A stretch of DNA of 64,000 nucleotides from Macrophomina tecta. Taxonomy: Eukaryota; Ascomycota; Dothideomycetes; Botryosphaeriales; Botryosphaeriaceae. Both the position numbers and the translations under genes were made by a program. Positions 22,000 through 33,303 of the stretch are shown one piece after another. Under the pieces are notes generated by a model. That model was given only the letters and a program-made list of their open reading frames with translations, had not been told where the DNA came from and searched no databases. Position 1 is the stretch's first letter; each line of letters starts with the position of its first letter. The stretch is from positions 1,302,001 to 1,366,000 of the forward strand of contig JAKSGN010000002.1 in NCBI GenBank assembly GCA_024180945.1, in the 5' to 3' direction.

Positions 22000-22439
22000 A
22001 TGGAGACATCCATGCACCGGGAGGTCCTTCATATCTTCAGCCTAGCCAGTACCGTCACCAAGCCCTACTATTTGCTGGGCCAGTTCATGGACGGAGGCAA
22101 CGAGGACAACTGGGTCATCCGGTGGATGCTATGGAATATCTTCCGGTACGGAATGAACAGGAGGCGCAATCCGAACAGCGGTCCGTCGTACCAGTGTCGC
22201 TGCTTGTCTATCCGCTGACAATCTAGATCCGGAGGAGCTCTTGCATTCTCCGGAGCGGTCGCCGCCATTTGTGGCCTCGTCTCCGACCGGCAACACATTC
22301 GCCTCCCCAAGACGAGAAGGTATGTTCCTGGTCCGTGTTCCTTCTCAGAAGATCTGTACCTCCTGGGCCTTGCTGAAGGGCCAACTCACCCTATACTGAC
22401 GATCATCCAGTTCCGTACGATCCAGTGAGAGACACCTGA
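22000..22439 (+). CDS. spliced 100-aa orphan protein, perhaps 5'-truncated
   Basis: Exons 22000-22180, 22227-22319 and 22411-22439 join in frame into 100 aa. Intron 1 is 46 nt (GTCCGT, branch GCTGAC, acceptor CTAG); intron 2 is 91 nt (GTATGT, branch ACTGAC, acceptor CCAG). The first exon reads MHREVLHIFSLASTVTKPYY then GQFMDGGNEDNWVIRWMLWN, with strong GC3 bias; the tail is Ser/Pro-rich and ends in VPYDPVRDT. Aromatic and hydrophobic residues suggest a membrane-associated or membrane-derived segment. The ATG at 22000 is only the first available; an acceptor-like ATCCAG lies at 21986-21991, so upstream exons may exist or may have been lost. I do not recognise the family. Confidence 0.5.
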
Positions 22440-24041
22440 CGGAGGGCTGTCCGAACGTGGTTCGCCATCCGCTGAGGCTCCGGTCTGTTTCACGAAAAGA
22501 CGATGCCTAAAACTGGGCGATTTCCTTTCCATAGCTCTGGCCAGAACACTCTTTGGCGAATGTATGGTGCTGTTGTTGGCTGTCGGTCAGAAAAATCACC
22601 AGCAGGCCCCAGGCTCAGAGTGGCTGCTTGTTGGAGAACGGTCCGAGGTGAGCACAGATAAAATGGGACATTTTTCCCCTCTCAAGCAAGATCTCGAAGA
22701 TAGATCTGTTTCCCTTAGAGGACGGTTGAAGTGACATAGCGGATCTTCATTGATCCGCACTCTGGGCAAAGCAACGGCCGGAGGTGGGTCCGTCGTGGCG
22801 TGTTGAGGCTGCGGTCGTCTAAAGGTGGGGCGATCAAAAATTGAGTGGGAGGATTGGTAGTGTTGCATTGTGGACAGGGACAGGTTGAGGGCGTAGGAGA
22901 GTAGCAGATGTGGGAAATGAGCTTGATAAATACCCGGGTGCTCCGTTGAAGCCGGTCCGACAACAGCACCGCGGTGCGCCGTCCGGAGTAACCTCCGATC
23001 ACTCCTTCCCTCTTTTCGCCAGGCCCGGATTCTCGTAATTTGTGGGCCTAAGCTACTCGCTCGTATCCGACGCCAGTGCCGTCACGCCCGCAACACCGTC
23101 ACTGAAATCCTATGAAACAGATAGCTTATCCAAAAGCCCTGCTGAATACAACTCCATTGAGTGAGCGGCGAGCTCGGTTGCTGGGCAGGCTGGCTATCGG
23201 AACATGAGCAAGAGTCTCTGACTCCTTTATTTACTGCTTTCCGTCACCCATAGGAATACAATCCGCCCCTCGCACTCCATCTTCGTGACCCGGCTCCCCG
23301 ATCGATTATATTCGCTCCTTAGACAGCTTGCAGGAAAAGGAACGACTGGAAACTCGCTCGCTATCCCCCTTTCGAACAAGTGAACTTTCTCTGACGTATT
23401 GTTGTCAGACCGATACGGCTGCCCCGCGTGCCGATCCTCGGATGGAATGTATGTACGACTGGCATCATTCTGCAGCCATTCGAGAAACTTGGAGTAAATT
23501 TTGGGCTCAGCAGGTTGATGTCATAGTTGGACCAAGCTTCGCAGGATAAGGAAATCACTCGAGTGCCAATGGTCGGAGAACCCATCCGATGAGTTGCACA
23601 CAGGCCAAGGCAGGACTTACGCTTCAGCAGCACGTCAATTCTAAGCATAAGATGAAGGCCTGGCCCCTGCTGAATACGCGGCATACTACTTTCTGCCTGA
23701 TGCTGGTTTCTGCCGCAAGCCTGCATGAATAATGTATCGCAAGGGGAAAGGACATGCCATTGGACCCATTGAGAATTCATAGGTCAATGGAAGATGGGTT
23801 TCGAGTTACGCAGATCTATTGGTGGGATCCGCTTCCCATGCGCTCTTGGTTCCACTTGGACCTCACTGTTAATCTCTTCCTTGATAAGAAGATGAGAATT
23901 TTGCGACCGGCTCTGCTCGTCTAATCCTATAATCGCTGACTCCTGACTGAGCCATCCAGATCTATCTTCAGAGCTATCTAGACGCCACGAGCAATGCCTT
24001 TCATTCATCCGATGACAACAGCTCCCAACGAACTTCCTACT
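22440..24041. other. intergenic, possible decayed amidase-like scrap
   Basis: No intact gene. A plus-strand frame near 23440-23549 reads YDWHHSAAIRETWSKFWAQQ then VDVIVGP before a stop at 23547-23549; this resembles the segment of fungal amidases just before their IxP/GPxxQ motif, but it is too short to be sure. Confidence 0.3.
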
Positions 24042-26489
24042 TCAGGTCCGTCGAACTGAACCTACCCGGAGGACCATCTCGCCCGCGGGAATCTGCCACC
24101 CCTGCGCCGTGACGTTCCAGAAACTCACATCCCGCCTCAATAACACCAACGGCACCTCCGCCTCTTCTCCCGGCTGCAGCAACAGCTTCTCAAACCCGCG
24201 CAGTACGCTCTTTGGCGTACCCTCCGGGACACTTGACTGCGGAAACTCAGCGTACAGCTGCACGACGTTGCTCCCGGCCCTGCTTCCCGTATTTCTGACG
24301 GTCGTCTTCGACCTCACCACCTCCTCCCACAACTCCGGATCGCCACCCGGCTCCCTCACATCACGAGGATCACTCGCCGCCGCCACAAAAGCCCCAATCC
24401 CATGTCTCCGCCATTCCACTACAAGCGGCGCCACAATCTCCCACTCCGTATACCCCAACCCGAACCCAAACTCATACAACTGCGCAATGCCCCTCTTCTC
24501 GAAACCCCTGTAATCGACGAACAGGCCCTCCTCAAAGTCCGCCTGCCACCTCCCCGAATCCGCCGCATCCTCCTCTGTCAGATTCACGATCGGAAGCCCA
24601 TAATCCTGCTCCTCTCTCGGCACGGTATACGGCCGCCTCCCCGACGGCTCCACGTCGCCAAACAGCACATCCGCGATTGCACTCCTAGACTGCTCGCCAA
24701 GGTAATGCGCGGCCAGCACTGCGGTCACATTCGCGTTCTCCGCCCGCGGCAGCAGCGTCGTCACGACGACGGTCTGGTTGCAGCGCCGCGCCACCTGCTC
24801 GACGACGGCATCTGCCTCCCAGTCGAGCGAGAGCGACGCGCGGTCCGCGCTCTCCTTGGCCCAGGCCTTCGCGACCACCACGCACACGTCCGGCACGGGG
24901 TAGACGGACACGAAGTCGCCCGCGGCGAGCAGCTCGTTGTCCGTGGCGTACTGGACCCTTGCTCCGTACGCGTCTGCGCGGGGCCGGATAGCTTCGAGCG
25001 GCGAGACGATCTCGACGGCGCGGCCGGCGCCCGAGCCGGCCGCCGATGGTCAGCGTGCCGACGTCGAAGCCGAAGGAGCGCTCCCCGGCACCGCTGGTGC
25101 CCCTGAAGGCGAGGCCGGACGAAACGGGCGCGGCGTCGTTGCCGAACACGCCGATGTTCAGGGGCTGGGCGAGGGGAAGGGAGCCGTTGACGTTCTTCTG
25201 AAGGACGGTGCCGGCAGCAGCGATCGCACGGATCAGCTGCGTGTGGTTGCGGCGGACGTCGCGGGCGGGCAGGATGCCCAGAGTGTTCTGCAACAGGCCG
25301 TATGTCGCCTCGAGGACGGAGTAGGTGGTCGGGTCGACCGAAGGGTAGGTGTCGGGCTTTTGGTGGAGGAGGAAGTAAGGCGACAGGATGCGGGCGACCA
25401 TGTCATCCAGGCGCGATGCCGGCAGCGAGCCGTTCTGCACCGCGGCCGTTATGTTCGCGCCGAAGTAGGTGGAGAAAGGGTCCGTCTCCGGCGCAATGGG
25501 TCCCGGCATGTTCATGTCGAGGCCGGCGATGGCGGCGGTGATACCCGAGTGCGTCGCCATCCAGTCTGACACGACGTAGCCCTGGAAGCCGAGCTCGCCC
25601 TTCAGTAGCCCGTTCAGCAGCTTCGGGTTCTCGCACGCGTAGGTTTGGTTGAGCCGGTTGTAGCTGCACATGACGGATGCGACGCCGGCCTTGACAGCCT
25701 CGGCGAAGAGCTAGAGGTAGAGCTCGTGTATGGAGCGGTCGTCGATGTTAGAGGAAATGGCCTCGACGGGCGTGCCGTCCGGGAGGACAGTATTGCTGCG
25801 CTGCGTCTCCTGCTCGTTCCCGACGAAGTGCTTTGCGCAAGCCTGAGCGCCGGCGTCTTGTGTCCCGCGGATGGTCTCATTCATAGCGACCCCCGTGAGG
25901 TATGGGTCCGGGGAGAAACCTTCCCAGTTGCGCCCACCGAGCGGACCGGCAACAGGCCTGGCGCATACTGTGAGAAGGAGCACTCCATTAAAGCAGGATA
26001 TACTGATCCGTGCAAAACGTGGGACCCCTTGTCACGAAACTTCTCTCCAAGCGCAAAGCCTCTTTGGTAGAAAAGGCGTTGTCCCAGGTCGCCGCCGTCG
26101 TCACACCTGAGGAGAAGAGACTGGCAAGATCAGCTATGCGAATCGCGTTAGGGCCGTCCTGCATGCAGAGGCCGGTGTAGTTGAGTTGGTCGATACGGAC
26201 AATGTTCCCGGCGCAAGAACCGCGGAGAGTCCCGGTGACTATATTCGCCTTCTCTATCAGATTGAGCTGTGCGACGAACTCCTTCGCTCTATCGAGTGCG
26301 TCTTCCCAGCCTCCCGCTCCGGTAGCGCTGGCTTGCTTCAAATTAGCATCGTGCCTTTGAAAAATCCAGCTGAAGATCAGGCTACATACGAGAAGGGAAC
26401 ACATCAGGCGTTGTAAAGTGCTCTTGTGCCAGCATTCTTCCCAACGCCAGAGCCGCAAGAAGATACACCGGCCCATACAGGTGGACCAT
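24042..26489 (-). pseudogene. GH3 beta-glucosidase, broken by frameshifts and a stop
   Basis: Secreted family-3 glycoside hydrolase. Exon 1 (26390-26489) encodes a signal peptide (MVHLYGPVYLLAALALGRML) and joins across a GTATGT intron (26336-26389) to GAGGWEDALDRAKEFVAQL. Family marks follow: LCMQDGPNAIR, SGVTTAATWD, YQRGFALGEKFRDKG, PVAGPLGGRNWEGFSPDPYL, AKHFVGNEQE, DDRSIHELYL, MCSYNRLN, GYVVSDWMATHSG (nucleophile Asp), then the GH3 C-terminal and fibronectin-like domains ending near 24042. The frame is lost near 26068-26078 (between ATWDNA and FYQRG), again between FRDKG and PVAGPLGG (about 25990-26030, possibly an intron or deletion), by TAG at 25711-25713 where the family has Trp, and by one extra base near 25036-25045. 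Length is otherwise near complete, so inactivation looks recent. Confidence 0.88.
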
Positions 26490-27153
26490 TTTCTGAGTGA
26501 TAGCTGAGCAAACTCAGAACTGTAATGAGCACAAGGTCAAGCTTTGGAGTTTGTATAATAAGCTCTTGCATCCAACTCCAAGCTCACATTATATACCTGG
26601 GATGAGGAAGACGCTGTCAAGGCCAGACGGCATTAGTCGCCAGTGTGGACGGAGCCTCATTACCAAAACGGGAAATCCGATCCGACGATTTATGCATAAT
26701 GAAGCTTGCGGCGGGAGGGGCCGTGGAAGATCGGCATTGCAGAAGTCTGCAAATGGCACTCTGATTGGCCTCTATACGAACGAGAACATTACGGAGCTAC
26801 GGGATTTCCGAATTGGACATGTTGCTGCAGGCCTTTTGCATAAGTCAGATTTGGAAATTTGCTCGAAAAGGAGGAGGCCGGTCTATCCGGTTGATTTACT
26901 GTGGGCAATAATACACGCATGAAGTTTTTCCGTTAATAATCCTGCAACGCCACTGCTGCTGGTACCATCCCACGTGACCCCATGGCTCTTTTCAGGGAAC
27001 ATTCTGATATCTTAGAGAAAGGGGAAAGAAAAAAAAGAAAAAATTAAGCAGCACCCATGTGAGGGCGTTTTAAGTCAGAATTAGTGCCATTGTTTGATCG
27101 TCTCTTCCATATTGCACGATGCCCCCGCAAAGGATGAGATTGCTCTTGACCTT
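26490..27153. other. intergenic, 5' of GH3 and 3' of INO80F-like gene
   Basis: No supported gene. It is more AT-rich than its neighbours, with an A-rich stretch at 27027-27045. Confidence 0.45.
26589..26595 (-). promoter_or_regulatory. TATA box of the GH3 pseudogene
   Basis: On the minus strand the sequence reads TATATAA about 100 bases before the ATG at 26489. The promoter seems to have survived the loss of the coding frame. Confidence 0.4.
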
Positions 27154-28869
27154 CTACCGGTTGACGGCAGTGAAACCACCGCCGCTGCTAAGGCTGGGTT
27201 GGCCTTCACCGTCTTGACCGGCTGGTGTCGCGGCGTCGGCTTCTCCCATTTCCGTGTCTTGCGGTACAATCCTCCGCTCCCCGTTCGCATCTGGTCTGAT
27301 CTCAGGCCCAGCGCTGAGCATCTCACCAGTAGCGCCTGGTACACCCGGAGCCGGAGCCGCGGCAAAAGGACGGCCGTAGTCGCCGGACGCAGATGGTGTT
27401 CCATTCTCCGCACTGCGCTGCCTCTCTCGCTCATCGGGTCTGCTTTCGCCAAACTGGGGTTGAGCCGGCGGTAGAGTTGGCGTAGGACCGCCTGCTGGCG
27501 GGCCCGGAGCTGGCTGCGCCGGTGCAGTAAAAGGTGTAGACGAGGGAGTCCCGTTGAGACCAGTAGGCACAGATGTGTTTCCAAAAGGAATTCCCGAGCC
27601 TGGGCGGACGGGGTCGGGAGTCGATTGGGCAGATGAAATCGCATGCAGTGGATGAATGTGTGATTGTTGGGCGGTATTGCTTGCCGAGCCAGGGGAGTGG
27701 TGAGGCGGCATGCTACCGCTCTGGTGGCCCTCGAGGGGAGGCGTTTTCTGCCGCTGGGTGCGCTTGCCACGCGTCGGCTTCTCATGAGGCTGCGAGCGAC
27801 CAATGTCAGACTTCGCGTCTTTTGCCAGTAGAGTAGGGGAACTGTGACGCACAGTTGGTGGAGGGCTGGTGCTGCGGTCTGAGTCGTCGACATTAGGAGC
27901 CATTCTTTCGGCGAGCCGCTCCAGTAGGAATGCCCTCTCCAAGCGCATCTTCAGAATGGCGCGGTCGAGGCGCACCTTGCGCAACCGGGCAGCCTCGTTG
28001 TTAGCCTCGATTTCGTTGAGCCTGCGCTTCAGCGCGATGCATTTACGGTAGTAAGCTGCCTCAACCGATGGTGGCAGAGGAGTAGCATTATCTGCGTTCA
28101 ATTAGCGTGCCTGTAGATATACGTTTTTAAGCCTCGCAATGTTGATAGTCAATCATGGTGCAACGTCTGACTCCCATCCTGCCCGAAAGGTCCTTTGGCT
28201 CTGTCCAGCGATGGTCCACGGTTCTGCGCGACGGCTGACTAGGTGTGATTTGGTCTCTTGCCCACCACAGTTGTGGAAGATCATCCTTCTATACGGCCTT
28301 CGTAACAAGACGCGTCGTAGCCTTTCGCGTGGACCTGCCTTGTGCGACGCATCCCAAGATCTCAGTCTCGACAAGGTCTTCGGATGATGATCCCCAAGCA
28401 GATGCAGCCTAGCCGATTGACAAGGCAGCATTGCGGTAACCCGGTTTCTATGTTGTCTCTTCCTCCGACCGGACAGCCCTCAGATGCGTATTCTAGCGCG
28501 CTCCAAGCGAAGCTCTTGAACGGTGTATTTGGTGTTGGACTAGCCGGACGGTCGAGCTGAGCCTCAACAGTAGAGCGACTCCCGTGTTCTACATCCGACG
28601 ATGATAACACGTCTCTGGCCAATCCTTCCGCCCCAATCGTCCCTCCCTTTCGCAAGGCCAGGCCAGCTGAACAGATGATTGCGGTGGTTGGTGGCTGGAG
28701 AAGGCGGCAACATAACGGTTGACGGGGCTCAGGGCCTCATCCGGATCGCGGATCCGGGGCAGGTACATGGATGAAGTCGGGAGGACAGGAGCAAACGACA
28801 CCGAAAATAAAACAAAGGACTGCTGTATAGATGGGGCTGGAGAAATGGGTACGTACCAGCAGGCGGCAT
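27154..28869 (-). CDS. INO80 complex subunit F-like protein
   Basis: Probable nuclear subunit of the INO80 chromatin remodeller. Residues about 12-65 match the INO80F domain: SVEAAYYRKCIALKRRLNEI, then KVRLDRAILKMRLERAFLLE and RLAERM, a basic coiled coil. The rest (to residue 316) is Pro/Ser/Gly-rich and disordered. The long frame 27154-28091 has no ATG before the domain. A 13-nt exon at 28857-28869 (ATG plus ten bases, MPPA), followed by GTACGT, splices in phase 1 to the CGCAG acceptor at 28092-28093, giving MPPADNATPLPPSVEAAYYR. This start resembles other fungal members as I recall them, but the 765-nt intron is long for a fungus, so a further exon inside it cannot be excluded. It is divergent from the HET gene. 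Confidence 0.75.
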
Positions 28870-29566
28870 GGCGGGCGAATATGCGGGTCCCGAGGGGAAC
28901 AGGAGGGCGTTGCGGCAGCAGAGGCGGATGGCGGAATGCTAGGAGCGGGCGAAAGCAGGGCGGTCGATGAGGAGGTGAGGTTGGGCAGACGGAGGATGAG
29001 CTCTGGAGCTGGGTGCGCGAGCGTCGAGGCTCCGGGCGTCGGTTCGCGCCACGAGTGCAGCAGCAGCCGCGCCGCCGTTGGCCAAAGCGCCGCCTCTCCA
29101 CTTCACGCGTCACTAGCCCGCATCCTCTCTGTGTTCCTTCACCCAGCACTGACACCCGGCCGAGTTGCTGGAGAAGGCGTGGTTCCCGGTGCGAATTCAC
29201 CCTCTTCGGAGCTCCTTTTCATCGACAGCGCCAGTCTCGCGTCGGGTCGCAATGCCCCTGCACGCAGCAAGGGAAAAACTCCCGCATCTGCACAGGCAAG
29301 ATTGAAGCTTACGCTGACTCCACTAGACACACATCTAGTGAGCTGGGGCTTGGGTGCCCTAGCTTGTTGACTCGGCCCTAATATCTTTCGGCCCCCACAC
29401 CCGACGCAGCTGGTGGTGATCTGCCGCTCCGTTCCGCCCGAGTCTTGAAAGCTCCAACTCTGCTCCATCCGTGCTTACTTTTGTACATGTGCGCCCGTCG
29501 CTATTCTGATACCAGCTCCCCGTCTGTCTGGCCACGCCTGCCTGTGGAATACACTGTTTCCCTGTC
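28870..29566. promoter_or_regulatory. shared region between divergent INO80F-like and HET genes
   Basis: About 700 bases separate the two start codons. No gene seen. It presumably holds both promoters and 5' UTRs; no named site stands out. Confidence 0.45.
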
Positions 29567-31933
29567 ATGAACATGTCGGGCTCAAACGGCCCGCACAATT
29601 CGTACCCCCTGCCCGGTGCCATGTCCGACTATGATATTCTGCAGGATGCAGCAGAAGAGATGGACCTTGATACTCCACAGTTTTTCGCACAGAACCATGT
29701 GCAAATGAGTTATCCGGGTTTCCAGCAACCAATGAAGTCTGCTGCCATGCGACATCATCCGCAGCTGCAGCTGCAACAGGCACAGCAACAGGCCGTCTCG
29801 ACCCAGATGCGACAACAGATGCAACAGCCCGTGTGGTCCTCAGCCCCTTCGGTCCCGCCGCTGCAACAAGGCAGGACGCAATCATCTGAAATGCGGCAAC
29901 AACTTGAGGAAACATATGCGGCCTGGCCATCTACGTTTGCCATGCAACGCCCTCATATGTCACCCGAGACGCGCCAACAGATGTCGGATCCTGCCTCACA
30001 AACCTCATTCCAGCCAATTGGCCCTCCGAGAGAAACGAAACGCTCGACCGACGTCACGCATCCGCCTCATGCCGTTCCCCAGGAGCAACAGTATCAGTCA
30101 CAATTTTGGATCATGCCGCATGACTTTTTCGAATACTCACCTCTAAAAGGGCCCAAAGAGATCCGAGTTCTCCGTATCAATCCCGGAATTGGAGACGCGG
30201 CCCTCGACTGTGAGCTGTACCATACAGACATTGACTCCAATTGGGAATACAGCGCCCTTTCCTACGCTTGGGGCGATGGAAATGCGACGGCCGAGGTAAT
30301 CTGCAACGGAAAACGTCTACGTATTACTGCCAGCTTGCACGGAGCTCTCCAAAGAATCCGGAGTACCAATTATGCCGTGCAAGTCTGGGCCGACGCCATC
30401 TGTATCAACCAGCAAGATGTCGCTGAGAGAGGGCACCAGGTCCGTCTAATGAGATCAATATACAAGAAAGCCAAATCCGTGCTTATTTGGCTAGGCCCTG
30501 ATGACCAGCAAACGGCATCAGCTGTTTTCGCCGCTGCGAAGAAAATATTCCTAAAAGACATGATCAGTATTCCACCGCCGGAAGACGACATATGGGTCGG
30601 ATTTGCACTCCTATTTGGTCGACCTTGGTTCTGGCGGCTATGGTGTCTTCAGGAGATCACCCTCGCATCTTCTGCGCAGATTATGTGGGGACCGGAGTCC
30701 ATAGCATGGGAATGCCTGGGCTTTGCAGCAGCCTGGATCAGGACCGTAGGATATCAGATTCTGCGCAACGTCCCTCTCCAAGGAGTGCACAACGCATATC
30801 TCATGTACGCGCTGTCTCTTAGCAGCGATAAACATGATCCAGTGTCATTTCTCCACCTTCTTACCCTCACGCGACAATTCCGTGTTTCGGACTTGAGGGA
30901 TCGTGTCTTTGCCCTTCTTGGACTGCCTACCATCGATGCCAATCCCGACGAGGGCATTTTGTTTGTGGATCCAGATTACACTAAGAGCACAGAGGAAGTC
31001 TACGCAATCCTAGCTAAGAAGATGGTGGTATCATCTCAAGGCTTACGGACGCTGTCCGCTGTACAACACGGACTCGAAGTGCAGGAAAACCTTCCATCCT
31101 GGGTCCCTCAATGGGATCGCCTCTTTACATACACGTTAGCACAGGCCGGCAAGTCCCTCAAGAACCACGCAGCCTCCGCCACGCTCCCAATTTCCATACC
31201 ACGCATCCACAACTCGCTCCTCGCCGTCGACGGCCTTGACTTTGACACAGTAACCAGCACCTCCGACGTCCTCCCCGACAGCCTCGACCCCTCGACCCCC
31301 ATCTCCTTCGAATACATCCAAACAATATGGGCTACCATGGCCGCTCCGCTCTCTAACTACCCGGCTGGCGCCAAGGACCTTTACACAGCCTTCTGCTGGA
31401 CCATCACGGCCGGCAAGGACTGGTACGGCATGCTGGTCGAGCACGAGCTCGAGCACCTCGCCGACTTCGCCGCCTTTCAGGAGCGCCATTTCGCCGGCGC
31501 GCCGCTACCGGACGCTGCGACGCGGCGGCGCGTCATGCCCTTCGGCATCCCCGAGATGGCGCGCCAGCAGCTGCTCGGCATGCCGAGCGACAGGTTCTAT
31601 CACACCATCGCCCGCTTCACCACGCCTGACGTAACTCAGCCCGCCCGTTCTGGCCCGGACGCCGACCGCTTCGTCACCGCTTTGTCGTACGCCTGCCGCT
31701 GGCGCCGCTTCTTCGTCACCCGCCGCGGCTTCATGGGCATTGGACCGCCCTGCATGCGCGAGGGCGATGTTGTGAGCATTCTGAGCGGAGGCATCGTGCC
31801 GTTTCTGCTCAGGCCAAGGGGTGAGTACTACAAGCTTGTGGGTGAGGCATACATCTATGGTATTATGAATGGAGAGGCGTGCGAGCAGCCGCTGCGGGAG
31901 AACTTGCAGGTCGGGACCTTTAGTTTGAGTTGA
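29567..31933 (+). CDS. HET-domain protein with Gln-rich N-terminus
   Basis: 788-aa single-exon protein of the heterokaryon-incompatibility (HET) superfamily, which acts in non-self recognition and cell death in filamentous ascomycetes. The HET domain covers about residues 225-370: EYSALSYAWGDG, SLHGALQRIR, VWADAICINQQDVAERGHQV and SVLIWLGPDDQ are its three standard blocks. The C-terminal GDVVSILSGGIVPFLLRP / YKLVGEAYIYGIMNGEA is the motif often found at the end of such proteins. Residues about 45-160 are Gln/Met-rich with repeated MRQQ(M/L) and RQQM units. There is no NACHT, ankyrin or WD repeat, so this is a stand-alone HET protein. Whether it is an active incompatibility locus cannot be told from one allele. 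A second ATG two codons later is an equal start. Confidence 0.93.
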   Translation: MNMSGSNGPHNSYPLPGAMSDYDILQDAAEEMDLDTPQFFAQNHVQMSYPGFQQPMKSAAMRHHPQLQLQQAQQQAVSTQMRQQMQQPVWSSAPSVPPLQQGRTQSSEMRQQLEETYAAWPSTFAMQRPHMSPETRQQMSDPASQTSFQPIGPPRETKRSTDVTHPPHAVPQEQQYQSQFWIMPHDFFEYSPLKGPKEIRVLRINPGIGDAALDCELYHTDIDSNWEYSALSYAWGDGNATAEVICNGKRLRITASLHGALQRIRSTNYAVQVWADAICINQQDVAERGHQVRLMRSIYKKAKSVLIWLGPDDQQTASAVFAAAKKIFLKDMISIPPPEDDIWVGFALLFGRPWFWRLWCLQEITLASSAQIMWGPESIAWECLGFAAAWIRTVGYQILRNVPLQGVHNAYLMYALSLSSDKHDPVSFLHLLTLTRQFRVSDLRDRVFALLGLPTIDANPDEGILFVDPDYTKSTEEVYAILAKKMVVSSQGLRTLSAVQHGLEVQENLPSWVPQWDRLFTYTLAQAGKSLKNHAASATLPISIPRIHNSLLAVDGLDFDTVTSTSDVLPDSLDPSTPISFEYIQTIWATMAAPLSNYPAGAKDLYTAFCWTITAGKDWYGMLVEHELEHLADFAAFQERHFAGAPLPDAATRRRVMPFGIPEMARQQLLGMPSDRFYHTIARFTTPDVTQPARSGPDADRFVTALSYACRWRRFFVTRRGFMGIGPPCMREGDVVSILSGGIVPFLLRPRGEYYKLVGEAYIYGIMNGEACEQPLRENLQVGTFSLS

Positions 31934-33303
31934 AGAGGAGAAAACTCAATGCGCTATTACTGTCACCTCGCATCTGCGCCTGGTTCTCATGCCATCCGGC
32001 CCTACCATTTCTCATATGGTATTTCTCCTGCGGGGACATATTCGCTCCAACCGAGCAGACGGAGCTCATCGCTTCCCTCGAACGCCGTCGTCCATCAACG
32101 CAGCACAAGGCGGAAAGCTATCATCACAACGAACAACGACGCCCATTTACGACACCACAGCCGAAACACACGAGGACGACTACACCAGCGAGCGGGAAGT
32201 ACAGGGGAGTGCGCATCCACATCACATATACAGGAGCAAACAAACAGCACGCCGAGGGCAGTTCTCGGGAGAGAAGCCGCGCCTAGAGAACTAAAGAGTT
32301 CCTGCGCTTTCTGATTTCAAACAAAAGACATGGCACACACAGCCATGGTCTTTTCATGTCTGAATCAATCTCATCCCTCTGGCGGCGTCTTCAATCTGCC
32401 CTGCTCTATGTCGTTCGAGTACAACGAGAGAATCCGAGGAGCAAGCCACCCTTGTTATACCGTAGCCGGGGCGAAGTGGAGGGGGCCACCGCCGCCACTT
32501 GCCCGCAGTTTGTGGGAGGCAGTGGGGTTCCCGTCATCGGGGAGAAGAACTCGCGTGACCAGTCGAAGGCAGCGTTGGCATCATTGGAAGAAGTTCCATC
32601 CAACACGATTTGAGGGGAGTGTGGGAGCGCTCTTTGGTTTATGGCAATGGGCATGTGAGGGAAGGAAGGCATGGGGTCGGTCTCGTGGAGCTCATAGCTT
32701 TTGGCTGGTAGTAGCAAAATACGCACGTGTTGCTGAAGCAACTGCCTAAACGTGAATGTCGCTAAGCATGCCAAATATTTACATCTCTACAGCCACCTCA
32801 ACTCTTTACACATACGGCTTTAAATGTTCTCAAGCGTAGATTTCGCAGGTGCGGTCAATTCGTGCTGCAGGGTACCCCTTCGGCTCGGTGATGACCCGCG
32901 GCTTTCTGCAGCATGGCAAGCTCAGTTGCGTAGGAATTCAATTGGTAACGGGGACTATGCGCAGAAGATCTATAGAACCCTTCCGGGGGGTTTTCCCCCT
33001 TACTACCATTACCCAAACTGAAGACAGACTTTACAGCGCTCTTACGGATTGGAAGCCAGCAGCGAATATCATAGCCAAACCTGTTACCCCCACCCGATGC
33101 GCCATGGCCTGCCCTTTCATTGTAAGTCCGGAAAGAAACGACACGCGCTTAATGCAGTGATGAAACGGAAGAGGGGAAGAAAATACACGACTCATGCGCT
33201 TGGATGATGACAAGCCCGAAGCGTGCGGAGCAACGAAGAAGGGTCCGGGGTATAGTGGTCGACGTCAAAAAGCAAGAAGCATTGTACAAGAACGAAAGAG
33301 CGA
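31934..33303. other. intergenic between convergent HET and LST8 genes
   Basis: 1.4 kb holding two 3' flanks. No supported gene; frames on both strands are short and without motifs. Confidence 0.45.
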
